Shown here: positions 45,701 through 57,700 of the stretch, one piece after another
How positions within the stretch are numbered: position 1 is the stretch's first letter
Layout: each line of letters begins with the position of its first letter
Source: Halichoerus grypus
Taxonomy: Eukaryota > Chordata > Mammalia > Carnivora > Phocidae
Length of the DNA stretch: 64,000 nt
Assembly (NCBI RefSeq): GCF_964656455.1
Contig: NC_135722.1
Coordinates: 86,485,313 to 86,549,312, forward strand
Direction: 5' to 3'
Program-made: the position numbers and the translations under genes
Notes under the pieces: model-generated
What the model saw: the letters and a program-made list of their open reading frames with translations, nothing else
Told to the model about the DNA's origin: nothing
The model's database searches: none

Positions 45701-48700
45701 CCCCCTGGAAGCAGCGAAGGCCTGGCCAGGAAGTAGTCTCAGCGAGCTCCCATTCCTCAGCCCTCACCCCCAGTTGCATAATGATGTGATTGCTTTTCTC
45801 CCTCAGGAATCCAGCTCTAGGAGCAAGCGCCAAGTTTCAGCTTTGCTGATAAGATGTTTACATCAGCCTAAACATAGCTAGAGTGCTTGACACGCTAAGA
45901 AACCTGCCAACCGCTGTTTGTAGGGCTTACAAAATACTTGGCTTGTTGCCCGCGAGGTGAACAGACAGATCCCATTCACAAATAATAGGATTCGTCTGGA
46001 ACTCCCACACATGGCCTCAACTGACGGAGTGTCCCTCTTTAGCCTTTCACCCTCTTTTCCCCTCCTTCCCCTCCTACCTTCCAGACCACAGGAGAGAAAA
46101 AAGAAAGGCTGACGGGAGATGGTGCCCTAGGGAACGAGGAGCGGGGGCAAATGAATGGCAGCTTGGCTGACCACACTCCCAGCTGAAGGCCTGCGTGCCC
46201 CTGCCCCTCTCTTTCCTGCAAAACAATCCAAGAGGACTCACTTCTAGAGGTCCCTGAGGCAGGAGAGTGAGTTCCATCTGGCCGCCTCCAAAGCCTTGGG
46301 AGTAGTTGGCAACCCAGGGATAGGACAGAGGCCAAGCAATGATGTGAACTCCTTCAGCTGGTCTGGGCAAAACTGGAAGCAGGGGTGATCCTCAGTGCCT
46401 GGGTCTCATTAGGCCCACTGCCCCCTCTCAAGCCCCTGGCAGAAAGGAAGAACCCTTTCGGGGTCTTCCAGAAACCCAGCAGTCAAGCCCTGGGAAACTT
46501 CATTTGAAGAGTGTAGGCTTCACAGACAGACGTGCCTGGGCTGGTGTCCTGGCTTTAAGAGCTGTGTGACCTTAGACAGCTTGTTTAACTCGTGTGAACC
46601 TCTTCTCCCTCATTTGTAAGACCGGGATGACAATGCCTACTTCACAGAGTGAGTGTGAGCGTTTAATGAGGTGCGGGTCTGGTGACGGGTGCAGACTAAC
46701 TATTAGTGACTACGGGAACGATTTCAGGGTTAACAGGGCCCATCCTGCAGAGTAGAAGTTACCCCAGCAGGCACCAGGAAGATGCTCCACTGGATTCTAA
46801 GGGACACATTCTACTAACCTTGAACACTCAAATAATTGCTTCTGGGCTGAGAACAGAGAGGGGATGGGGCGGGGGGCGGGGGGGCTGGCAGGGAGTTGCT
46901 TGGTGTCAGAGTTAAGGCAGAATAGTAACCAGTGTAGGCCAGTAGGACCTTCTGGTGATGATGGAAATGTCCTGTCTGCTCCGTTTAATACAGAAGCCTT
47001 GAGCTATAGGCAGCTACTGATGTACGTGAAACATGGCCAGTGTGACCAAGGCACTGTAATTTCCATTTTATTGAATTTTAACTGACTTCGATTTACACAG
47101 CCACATGTGGCTGGTCGAGATGTTAAAGGCACAAGCTCTGGAGGCCGGCCATCTGGGTTCAGGGGCTGGCTGTACACTCATTAGCTTTGGGATCTTGGGC
47201 CAGTTACGGAGCCTCCATGTTCTTATATGTAAAATGAAGGGAAATAATGCCGGGACCTCCGGGGTTTTGTGAGTCTTCAGCAAGATGCTTTATCTCCAGC
47301 GCTCAGTGCAGAGCCCGGCACATGGAGGGGGGTGGCAGCGGGCAGGCAACAGGCCGGGAGATCGAACCCTTCCCTCCCCCTGCTCCCATCTTCCCGACAG
47401 AACCACATCCTGACGCTGATGTCCGTGGCAGCCCGAATCTACAAGCACCCCAGCATTAGAAATTCCATCAATCTCATGGTGGTAAAAGTGCTGATCGTGG
47501 AAGATGAAAAGTGGGGCCCAGAAGTGTCTGACAACGGGGGGCTCACCCTGCGCAACTTCTGCACTTGGCAGCGGCGTTTCAACCAGCCCAGTGACCGGCA
47601 CCCAGAACACTTTGACACAGCCATTCTGCTCACCAGACAGGTCTGTGGGCTGGCTCCAGAGAGCCCAGGCAGGGAGGGAGGCGGGATGGGCGGATCAAAG
47701 GGAGGACCACGAGGCCTGCCCAAACATGGGAAATGTCTCCCTGCTGGCCCCAGCTGGACGCCAGGAGCCTCGTGTGTGGAATGATGAGGGGGAGGTCATG
47801 AGGACAAGTGTGAGGTATTTGCAAGGGAAGGAGAGGAATCTCGTAAGGGCTCTTTTCCAAAAGTTTGTGACCAGCTGTCTGCTGAGGTCATAACAAGAGG
47901 AAATGGGCTCAAACTGCCCAGTAAAAGATCTCGAGTTGGAATGTAGAGAGAAGGTCCATCTACAATGACTGTTAAACACAGAGGCAGGGAACTGGAGGTC
48001 ACCTTGAGATTTCTCCAAATCAGGAGGCCTGCCCTCCTAGCTGGTGCAATTGAAACAGATAGCTTCCCGAAGGCTGGAAAATCTAATAATATGTGCTGCC
48101 CTGTTGACGCCTTCAGTCCTCAGGACAACCCCACCAAGCCCCATTTTACAACTCAGGAAACTGAGGCATAGATTGCCCACACACACACAGTGGTGGCACC
48201 CATAGTCAAGCCTAGGCAGTCTTGCTGCAGGGTCCGTACTCTTCAGCACTGTGCTATCCTGCCTCCCAAAACAAGCCAGCCCTAGGACATGCCAACTCTA
48301 GGACACAAAGTCCCAGCCAGCCCTAGGACACACCTGTGTAGAAAAAGAAATGGGCTTCCTCACACAAGTGGCCTTTGTGAAGAAATAGGGCCTTTGGCTC
48401 ACAAATTTTCCTTCAGGGGCACCTGGGTGGCGCAGTCGGTTCAACGTCCGACTCTTGATTTCCGCTCGGGTCATGGTCATGGGGTTGTGAGATCGAGCCC
48501 CGTGTCAGGCTCTTTGCTGGGCATGGAGTCTGCTTGAGATGCTCTCTCGTCCCCTCCCTCTGCCCCTCCCCCTCCCTCGCTCTCCCCCTCTCTGAAAAAA
48601 AAAATTTCCTTCAACTCAGGAGGAGCAGAAATAGGAAGATTTTCTGTTGTTTGTCTGTTCTCACGCCCTCACTCTCTCTGCCAAGCAGAACTTCTGTGGG

Positions 48701-51700
48701 AAGGAGGGCATGTGTGACACCCTGGGCGTGGCGGACATCGGCACAATCTGCGACCCCAACAAGAGCTGCTCTGTGATCGAGGACGAGGGGCTCCAGGCGG
48801 CCTACACCCTGGCCCATGAGCTAGGTAACACTTGCCATGCCAAGCCTACTGTATTCTGTCAGGGGGGACTGCCTCTTCCAAATCCAGGCCAGCCCAGGGT
48901 CTAAGGAAGATGCGGCTCTCACACTTGGCCAGGTTCTACTCGGAGTTCTGACAGAGTGATTGTATGTAAATAGATACTGTACTTTCTCCATTCCCACCCT
49001 GAACATGAGGCCATAATATTAAAATAGGGTCTTGGATCATCATCAGGGGTCCCCAGGAAAATGCCAAAATGAAAGAAATGCTCGGGTAAAGTTGCGATGC
49101 TTTGCCCAAGCTAAGCAGTCACAGTAAGAATTCTGGGGAAATCAATTGTGAAGAGAGTGCTGTGTCAGGGAGTGAATCATTGAGGACAGGCTGAGGCAGA
49201 AAACAAAGGGATATCAAGGTTCCCCCGGTACTCTGAGAAAGTTTTCTGCAAGAGAAAAGCCCAGAGTGAAGCCCCAAACAAAAATCTTTAAGGAAGAAGG
49301 GCATGGCCATCCCCATGAGGAGCTGGTGACTGGTTGGCCCGAGACGCCCTCTTCTGTCAGCGGAGGGTGGCTGTCTCGCCAGAGAGAGGGAGGGAGTGCT
49401 GGGCTGCGTGGGGAGCTCTTGGGGTGGGACAGGGCAGGCTGGAGGGCAGTGGAGACTGGTTCGGGTGGACTTCAGGTCTCTCTCCACCCCAGGGCACGTC
49501 CTCAGCATGCCCCACGACGACTCCAAGCCCTGCGCACGGCTCTTTGGGCCCATGGGCAAGCACCACATGATGGCGCCGCTCTTCGTCCACCTAAACAAGA
49601 CGCTGCCCTGGTCTCCCTGCAGTGCCATGTACCTCACGGAGCTCCTGGACGGTGGGCACGGTAGGTGTCCCGCAGGCTTCTCCCTGCCTCTTTCTGGCCC
49701 GCTGCTGGTGTTTGAGGTCTGCCCCACCCGCCTCCATGATGGCGAGAGTGCCGGTGGCACCTGTGCAACTTCTGGTGGAGCTCCTTCACGGAGCATCAGA
49801 GATGTCTCGGATAGAACAGATGTCGGACAGGTGTTCCTCACCCAGCCTCGCCCTGTGCCATGGCAGGCTAGGGGGATGTACCCCTCCCCACAAAGCATAC
49901 TCTTCCTTGCCCTATCTTCCAGCAGCCAGCGTGGCTGGGCTAATTTAGATGATTAGTCCCAGAGCCGGTAGAATTAGTCTGAGAAGGTTTGTCTGGAGGA
50001 GATGGGTTTGAACAGAGCTTGAAGGAATGGAAGAACGCAGTACAGAGGAGAGAAGAGAGCATCCCGGCTGGAGAGATAGATCATGCTGTAGCTTAGGAAT
50101 GGCAAAGAGGCAGGGAACAGGTCAGTGTGACAGCAAGGGTGGGGGATGGGGGTGGGTGGCATGCCGGGTTAAAACCATCGGACTTAGTCAGTAAAGCAGT
50201 GAAAACACAACTTACTCTTGATTGTTCTCATCGAACGAGACAGGGACACCTAAGATACAAAAGTAATAGATTATCCAAACATCAGTACTTAGGCTTTATT
50301 TTGCCTGCCATGGTTTTTGAGAGCGCATTTGCATCCCCCATTATATGTGCCGTAGATTAGTATTACAGTTAGCTGGCATTCCCTAGGTACACGCTGAATG
50401 TATATAAGATGTTCTGGATAACAAAAAAAAATTCAATCCTAATAAAATTTTACTTAACTGATAGTCAAAAATTGGATAAGCTCATATAGATGATTGAGTG
50501 CTGAGTTTTTAGCTTATGGTCAAAGAAATTATGATGGCTAGGTCTTACACCCCATCAATAGGAATTTAAGTGTAATGTGGGAGGCCACTGGAGAGCTGAG
50601 AGAGGGAAACCCCCACTCCTCATTCTTGTTCCTCTGCTTTCCTCCATTTCTCAGGAGACTGTCTCCTGGATGCCCCCACCTCGGCCCTGCCCCTGCCGAC
50701 AGACCTGCCAGGCCGCAGCGCCCTCTATGAGCTGGACCAGCAGTGCAAGCAGATCTTTGGGCTGGGTTTCCGCCACTGCCCCAACACCTCTGCACAGGAC
50801 ATCTGCGCCCAGCTCTGGTGCCACATGGATGGCACCGAGCCCCTTTGCCACACGAAGAACGGCAGTCTGCCATGGGCTGATGGGACGCCCTGTGGGCCTG
50901 GGCACCTCTGCTGGGATGGCAGCTGTCTGCCTGAGGAGGAAGTGGACAGGCCCAAGGTGAGGGATGGCCACTTGGGGGTGTGGGAGGAGAGGGAGGGGGA
51001 GGGCTGTTTTCAAGGAAGAAACCACACTTGAGAGCCACGAACTAAGAGACTTTGGGCCAGGCTGCAACTATGACGTCTAAGTAAAATCATTCGTCTTTTA
51101 ATAAACAAAGCAAAGCATATTTACCCAAACTCAAGAGGAGCCCTTCGAGGCTGGACTCAGAGCAGACGGACGACACCACCAGTGCTCAGGGCCTTCTGAG
51201 AACTCTCCCTTTGGAATTGTTTTGGGGTGGACTAGAAGGCTTATGAGGATAGGTGATAGGCATGAAGCATTCCAGCACAAAGATCAGATCGTGGCCATTC
51301 AATAAAGGGAGGCCATTATGAATTCCATTATAAACAGATAGTGTGATGGCAGAAGAGGAACATTCAGTCAAGAGCTGAAGGAAAAGTATTCATAACCTAC
51401 CCATGTCTGAGCTGCGTTCATCTTCAGAGGTCAGGAGAATGAGACTACTTGTGGGAATTCCATACTCAGGAGGGGAGAAGGAATCAAGCTGTCTCTGACC
51501 AGGCAGAGAAAACTTGGCCTAGGACTGAGGAAACTTACAAGAAAAACCAAGGCAATGCCAGCGAGAGTTTTTAAATGATTCGCTTCTTTGCCCTGCTCTT
51601 AATACTTCCAAACTGTGAGGCTGATCACATTTCTCTTACTGCAAGTCACTGAGCCCTGCCTATGAAACAGCATCCGCCGAGTTTCGCAGCCTGGTCTGGG

Positions 51701-54700
51701 CCCAGCACTGAATCACCAGGGTGGCCTGAGCACTCACTCTCCAGAGGGCTGTCCTCAGTGGCATGTCCTTTGCACTGAGGCTCAGGATCCTGCTTGGGCC
51801 AGGTAAGCCACACTCTTGCTAAGCTTGAACCAGGGCAGGATTCACAGATTCATCCTCAGCCACTTCTCATCCTCCCCATTCAGACACTGAGTTTCTTTTC
51901 CATGTACTGACTCCCTCTACCCCCGTCCAAAGCACGTGCTTCACACATTACTGAGGGGAGGGGAGGAGATCTGTCCAACATTCCTCGGCACCAGAGCCAA
52001 GCTCAATGCAGGGAGAGTTTGACATGGAATGATCATGGGATGATGTTTATCATCTATTTTTAAGGGCAAAAAACAGATCATAAAACACTACATATATATG
52101 ACAGAATCATAACTATGTAAAATTAAAACATCACATCTTTATGATTATTCAGAGCAAAAGCGTGAGAGGTTATTGATGAAAATCACATCAGTGGTTCTAT
52201 TTGGGGAGTGGTTTTTTTAAGTGTTGGTTTCTTTTTTTATACTTTTCTGTATTTTTCATTTTTTATATAAACAACTTTTGTCATTTTTAAAAATTATTTC
52301 CCTTTTGAAAACTCTGTGAATCAATCAAGGGCAAAGCTTAGTTCTCATAGGTTGATTGTAAGGATGGAAGCAAATCTGATTATTTCCCATGCATTATCCT
52401 ACCATTGGAACTGGTAGCTGGTAGATCAATAGCAACAGTTCCCAGCAATTATTCCTTTAAAGCAGGACTTCTCAACCTCGGCACTAGAGACATTTGGGGT
52501 TGCATAAGTCTTGGTTGTAGGAGGCTGTCTTCTTCATTGTTGGATGTTCGTTGTTGGATGCTCATTGTTGGGTGCTCATTGGTGGATGCTTGTAGTTGGA
52601 TGCTCGTTGGATGCTTGTTGGGTGCTCATTGTTGGATGCTCATTCTTGGGTATTCATTGTTGGGTGCTCATTGTTGGAATCTCACTGTTGGATGCTCATT
52701 GTTGGATGTTCACTGTTGGATGCTCATTGGATGCTCATTGTTGGATGCTCATTATTGGAGCTTCATTGTTGGATGCTCATTGTTGGATGTTCATTGTTGG
52801 GTGCTCATTGTTGGAATCTCATTGTTGGAAGCTCACTGTTGGATGTTCACTGTTGGATGCTCATTGGATGCTCATTGTTGGATGCTCATTGTTGGATGTT
52901 CATTGTTGGATGTTCACTGTTGGATGCTCATTGGATGCTCATTGTTGGATGCTCATTGTTGGATGTTCATTGTTGGATACTCATTATTGGTGGGTGTTCA
53001 TTGTTGAATGCTGCTTGTTGAATGTTTAGCAGCACCCAACCTCTACCCGCTAAAGGCCAGCAGCATGCACCCTCCCCAACTGTGACAACCAAAATGTCTT
53101 CAAACATTGCCAAATGTCCCCAGAGGATAAAAATTGCCCTGATGGAGAACTGCTGCATTAGACACAACTTTATTCCCATAAAATGTTGTTTCATTCAACA
53201 ACTAATACCGAGCACCTTACTAATGGCAAGGCACTGTTTTAGACACTGGGAAGTCAGCAGTGAAGAAGTCCAGCACATCCTCTGTGTTCAAGAGGCCAAT
53301 CGCCAAGCAAGCCACACAGTCACTAACAAATGATTAGGGCAGTTTGCTGAACAACACCCACCAGGATGAGCATAACTAGGTGAGGAGGTCAGGGCCAGGG
53401 ACCCCTGTTACACTGAGAGCTGAGCCCCACCCCCCCCCGCCCCGCTCCTGACTCAGGGTGGCCTTGTGTGTTGCAGGCTGTGGTGGATGGAGGCTGGGCC
53501 CCATGGGGACCCTGGGGAGAGTGTTCCCGGACCTGCGGAGGAGGAGTACAGTTTTCACACCGTGAATGCAAGGACCCTGAGCCTCAGAACGGAGGAAGAT
53601 ATTGCCTGGGTCGGAGAGCCAAGTATCAGTCGTGCCACACAGAGGAATGCCCCCCTGATGGTAATTGCCACTGATGGTCACTACTGTTGTCACTGCAGCA
53701 GATCCCCAGACAAGAAGTAGGGTGGGTCTCCTGGGATGCAGAGCTTTCCTGTGAGCCAGACATAAATGGACCCTGCAAGGCACCAAATTTTAGGGCAAAG
53801 CCTAGTGGCCCCTAGACAACTCTCACTGTGCTAGGAGACTGTAGCAAAGTCAAGGAAAGAAATTGCCCCGATCTTCCAAGATGTGGAAATAGAGGATGTC
53901 ATTCCCAACCAAACTTATTCAGGGAGTTGGGAGGAGCTCAGCAGAGGGGCTAGCGTCTAGGATAATAATCCTCCTGGAGGCATCTGAACCCTTGTCTGTG
54001 TGCAGAATAGAAGTGTTTTCCAAAGCAAGTGTCAGAGCCAAACCTCCACTGTCTTTCCAGCCAACATTCAGCCCAGGGTGGAGGGAGGGTTTCTGAATCT
54101 GATTCTAACGCACATTCCTTCTGAAAAGAGTTGCCCATCTTCCTTTGAGGCCGTGGCAACTGCCTGATGGAACCTTAACAGAGAGCAGCACCGCCCCTAC
54201 CTCCCCTTGGCATACATTCCTACCTCCTAGTACCCACTAGAAAGCACACACATTAACTCAGAGGCAGCAGGGGTAGCAGCAAAACTGGTGAGAGGGAATC
54301 ATTAGCAGTTTTTCCCCACCATCCCATCCAGCTCCCCTTTGTGCAGCTCCAGGAAATACTGGCAGACGGCAAAAGACATGCAGAGTTTTAAGAGAGATGC
54401 ATCCAAGTGCAAAGACACACTGACGTTGGGTTGGTGTCTAATGAGGGAATCTGTAGGCTTTGCAGTTTTGCAAGACAAGAAGGATCGGCAGCAGCATGCA
54501 GCTCTAGAAACTTTGCCCTGGAATCGTGAGAATTTGCCTGGCATATGGGGTGAAGAGAGAGAGAGAGAAGAGGGGAAGGGATGAAGATAAGGCACAAGGT
54601 AGACGGAATGATTGCAGTTGCACCGGGATCGCCTCTCCATCAACAAGTGGTTTTTAGTGCCTCTCGTGTGGCACAAACTATAATAGATGTTACAAATGAC

Positions 54701-57700
54701 ATTGTAAAAACACACAAAGCATGGTCTCTGTCCTCAAAGAACTTGCAATCTAGTTAGAGATCCACATGCCTTTTACAAAGCAACTAAAGCCTAAGCTCTG
54801 AGGCCCAGACCCCCGGCTTATGAAGAATTCAGAGCAAGGAAAAGCCTGGGCTAGTCTGAAGCTTCACAGGGAGTTAGGGCTGAGCAGGGCCTGGAGGATG
54901 GAGATGGTGACGGGGTGTGGGAGGACATGTGCCCACGTGGAGATGGGGGGGCTTGAGAGGGGCTAGCATTCACTTGGGTGGAGTCAAGCAGCATACTAAC
55001 ATTTTAAGGCTACACAGCAAAGGTCTGTGAAAGCTGAAATGGTATCTGGAGGTTCTCCGTGCAGGCTGTTCCATCATGTCACCTGGGAAGCTTGTTGAAA
55101 CACAGCATTCCCAGACCGCTCAGATGCATGGAATCAGAATCTTAGGAGTAGGGCATGGCCATCTGTGTTTTGAAAAGTCTCCATAGGCCGTGTAGAGATG
55201 CAGGGGTAGAAAACCTCAGTAGTAAGAGCAGGTTTAACTTCAGGATTGTGGGGCAAAAAAAACAAAAAACAGAAAACGCATTTCTTACTTCTGACAGATT
55301 GTTCTGGAAGCAGCATGCAGCAGGATGGGAGAGGAGGCTGGGCACTAGGTCTCACATGAAACCGAGAGGCCTGGGCCTATGGGAGGTGGACTCAGATGGT
55401 GAGAGTGGGAAGGAGACACTTAAAATCGCAGATTGTCATAAATAGAGTGTAGGACTTAAGGACAGGTTGGAAATAGTCGATGTAGATACTCAAATGTTCA
55501 GCAGATATCAGATGCCAGTCTCACACCAGAATGTGGCAGTATCCCCAAATGAAAACTAAACCAGTTCGTGGAGAAGCCATATGGGGTTAGGCTTTTTCTG
55601 AGCTGACGGTAATCATCCTGCTATACATGGAGGTCCCCCGGAGACATCCAGAATTACAGCAGGTGAGCTACAGGGGCAAGATCAGAACTAGAGATGTCGA
55701 TCTGAGAGTTTTGGTCACCAGTTAAATGTCATGAAGAAAGTCAAAATCGAGCATGATTAGCAGGGGCCCAAAATATACTCCACGGATCATTCAAGCTTAC
55801 TGAATTGTCCTCTGTTCCTACTAAGTTTATTCATCTGTAAGATAGAATTGGTATCTTCCCCCAAATGGAAAGGATATTTATCCCAGAAAGCCCAGCTTGA
55901 GGCTGGATGCTCCTTTCCTTGCCACATGGACCTAGGTCGGGCGTGTCTAGGAATGTTGGGCCCAGGTGACACTGAACCTATGTCCTGGGATTGGGTCAAA
56001 ACCAGGAGGAAGAAAGGGGCCCTGAATGCTGGCATTTCTGCCACTGGGTCCTCTCTGCTTCAGCAAGGCATGTTAACTGCATGCCGTTTCTTACTCTTTG
56101 TAGGGAAAAGCTTCAGGGAGCAGCAGTGTGAGAAGTATAATGCCTACAATTACACTGACATGGATGGGAACCTCCTACAGTGGGTCCCCAAGTATGCGGG
56201 GGTGTCCCCCCGAGACCGCTGCAAGTTGTTCTGCCGAGCCCGGGGAAGGAGTGAATTCAAAGTGTTCGAGGCCAAGGTAAGAGTCCTTCTGGAGCTCAGA
56301 ACCACAGGTGGGGAGGAAGGCCACCTGCTCCGACCCCACCTGTGGGTGGCCTCTGTGCACACCATGCCCTCTGTTACCTTCTGCTTCCCTGCTGCAGGTG
56401 ATCGATGGCACCCTGTGTGGACCAGAGACTCTAGCCATCTGCGTCCGTGGCCAGTGTGTCAAGGCTGGCTGTGACCACGTGGTGGACTCGCCTAGGAAGC
56501 TGGACAAATGTGGGGTGTGTGGGGGCAAAGGCAATTCATGCAGGAAGGTGTCCGGTTCCCTCAACCCCTCCAGGTGAGTCTCACCATAGTTCTGTGCCTA
56601 GGTTCCAGAGAGCGGAACAGGCTTTAGAATCAGACTGGCCTAAATGCGAATTGTGGCAGCTACTTATTACCCATGCGGCCCTGAGCTGTCGTTTCTTTGT
56701 AAAGCTTTGGGAGTCCCCTCTATCTCGGAATCATCATACTGAGTCATGAGATGGGCGGAACGCTTGGCACAAGGTCTGGTCCACAGAGAGGACAGTGCAC
56801 AGGGCAGCCAGAGGCCCTGAGGATAGGGGTGTATCAGCTCTGAGTCAACCAGCAATAGAGCTATGCTGAGTAACCAGGGCCCTTGCCAGAAAGTGGCTCT
56901 TCCAGGCCTGTTTTGGGAAGGACATCTCACCCAACACCTGGTGAGTCCCATCCTTTCTGCAGGTGGATCTTTCAAAAAGGGGGTCCAAAGAGGGGGGTCT
57001 TGGTGGCCTTAGTGCTTTCATGAACCTGAGAACTCTGGACACTTTCGCACACCTGAACACCATATGTTCATGAAACCCCTAGTACTGAAATGCTTGCATT
57101 TCTTTTTTTTTTTCTTAAGTGCTTTCATTTCTATGACCTCATTTGATTCCTAAAATAAGTCTAGCAGGTAGCCAATACTGTTATTCCCCATTTACAGATG
57201 AAGAAACCAAGGCACAAAAAGATCACATGACTCTCCTGAGGTCACACTGATAGTTAATGACAGCCAGGAAGAGAGCCCAGATGTCTTAATTCCTGGGCTG
57301 GTTTTCTCCTACCATGGCACACAGTTCCTAGAGAGGAAGGGCCAGGGCATATGTTACGTGGCCACACTGTGCTCCTCTCTGTCTCTCGCCACCTCGCACC
57401 TTGTCAGCCTCAGAGAACAGAACCAGCCCACAGCAGACAACTTGGCAGTCTTCAAAGTTAAACTCAAAGGATAGAGAAAAAAGAAGCATGTGGTGTGGGA
57501 TATTCAGATAGCAGGTCTGCTAGCTGGCTTTCTCTTAGGCATTAGACATATGGGGCTGTGGATTCTTTCAGAGCCACCCTAGACTCAGCAGCTAGCTGAG
57601 TGGGCAGAAGGCAAGAGTAGCAGAGAACCGACCGCCTGTCCTCAATCTTCTTTGCTTTCCTCCCGGCCTATGTAATCCAAACACTTCTGCCCCAGAAGAG

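Larger units (their letters stand above)
39709..47400 (+). other. ADAMTS8: ADAMTS8 intron 1
   Basis: 7.7-kb intron. MIR fragments at about 42360-42560 (minus), 43640-43870 (plus), 46500-46690 (plus) and 47110-47345 (plus, ending some 55 bp before exon 2). A TATA-like element with a nearby splice-donor motif lies at 44766-44850. No SINEC copies. No coding exon seen. Confidence 0.85.
47641..48688 (+). other. ADAMTS8: ADAMTS8 intron 2
   Basis: 1048 bp with a MIR fragment (about 48100-48265, minus) and a SINEC copy (48416-48602) close to the 3' splice site. Confidence 0.9.
50957..53476 (+). other. ADAMTS8: ADAMTS8 intron 5
   Basis: 2.5 kb. About 51000-52440 has no repeat I can name; it is AT-rich near 52060-52310. 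A MER20-like element carrying a minisatellite (52462-53158) and an L2-like tail (about 53190-53345) follow. Confidence 0.85.

Noticed and set aside
52537..53024. Regular short repeats resembling a CRISPR array
   Set aside because: Units are contiguous without unique spacers, and this is vertebrate intronic DNA.
52405..53029. Long ORFs with a repeating Cys-Trp-Met-Leu-Ile-Val-Gly-Cys pattern
   Set aside because: They come from a 14-bp minisatellite that has no stop in any plus frame; all three frames are open, which is an artefact.
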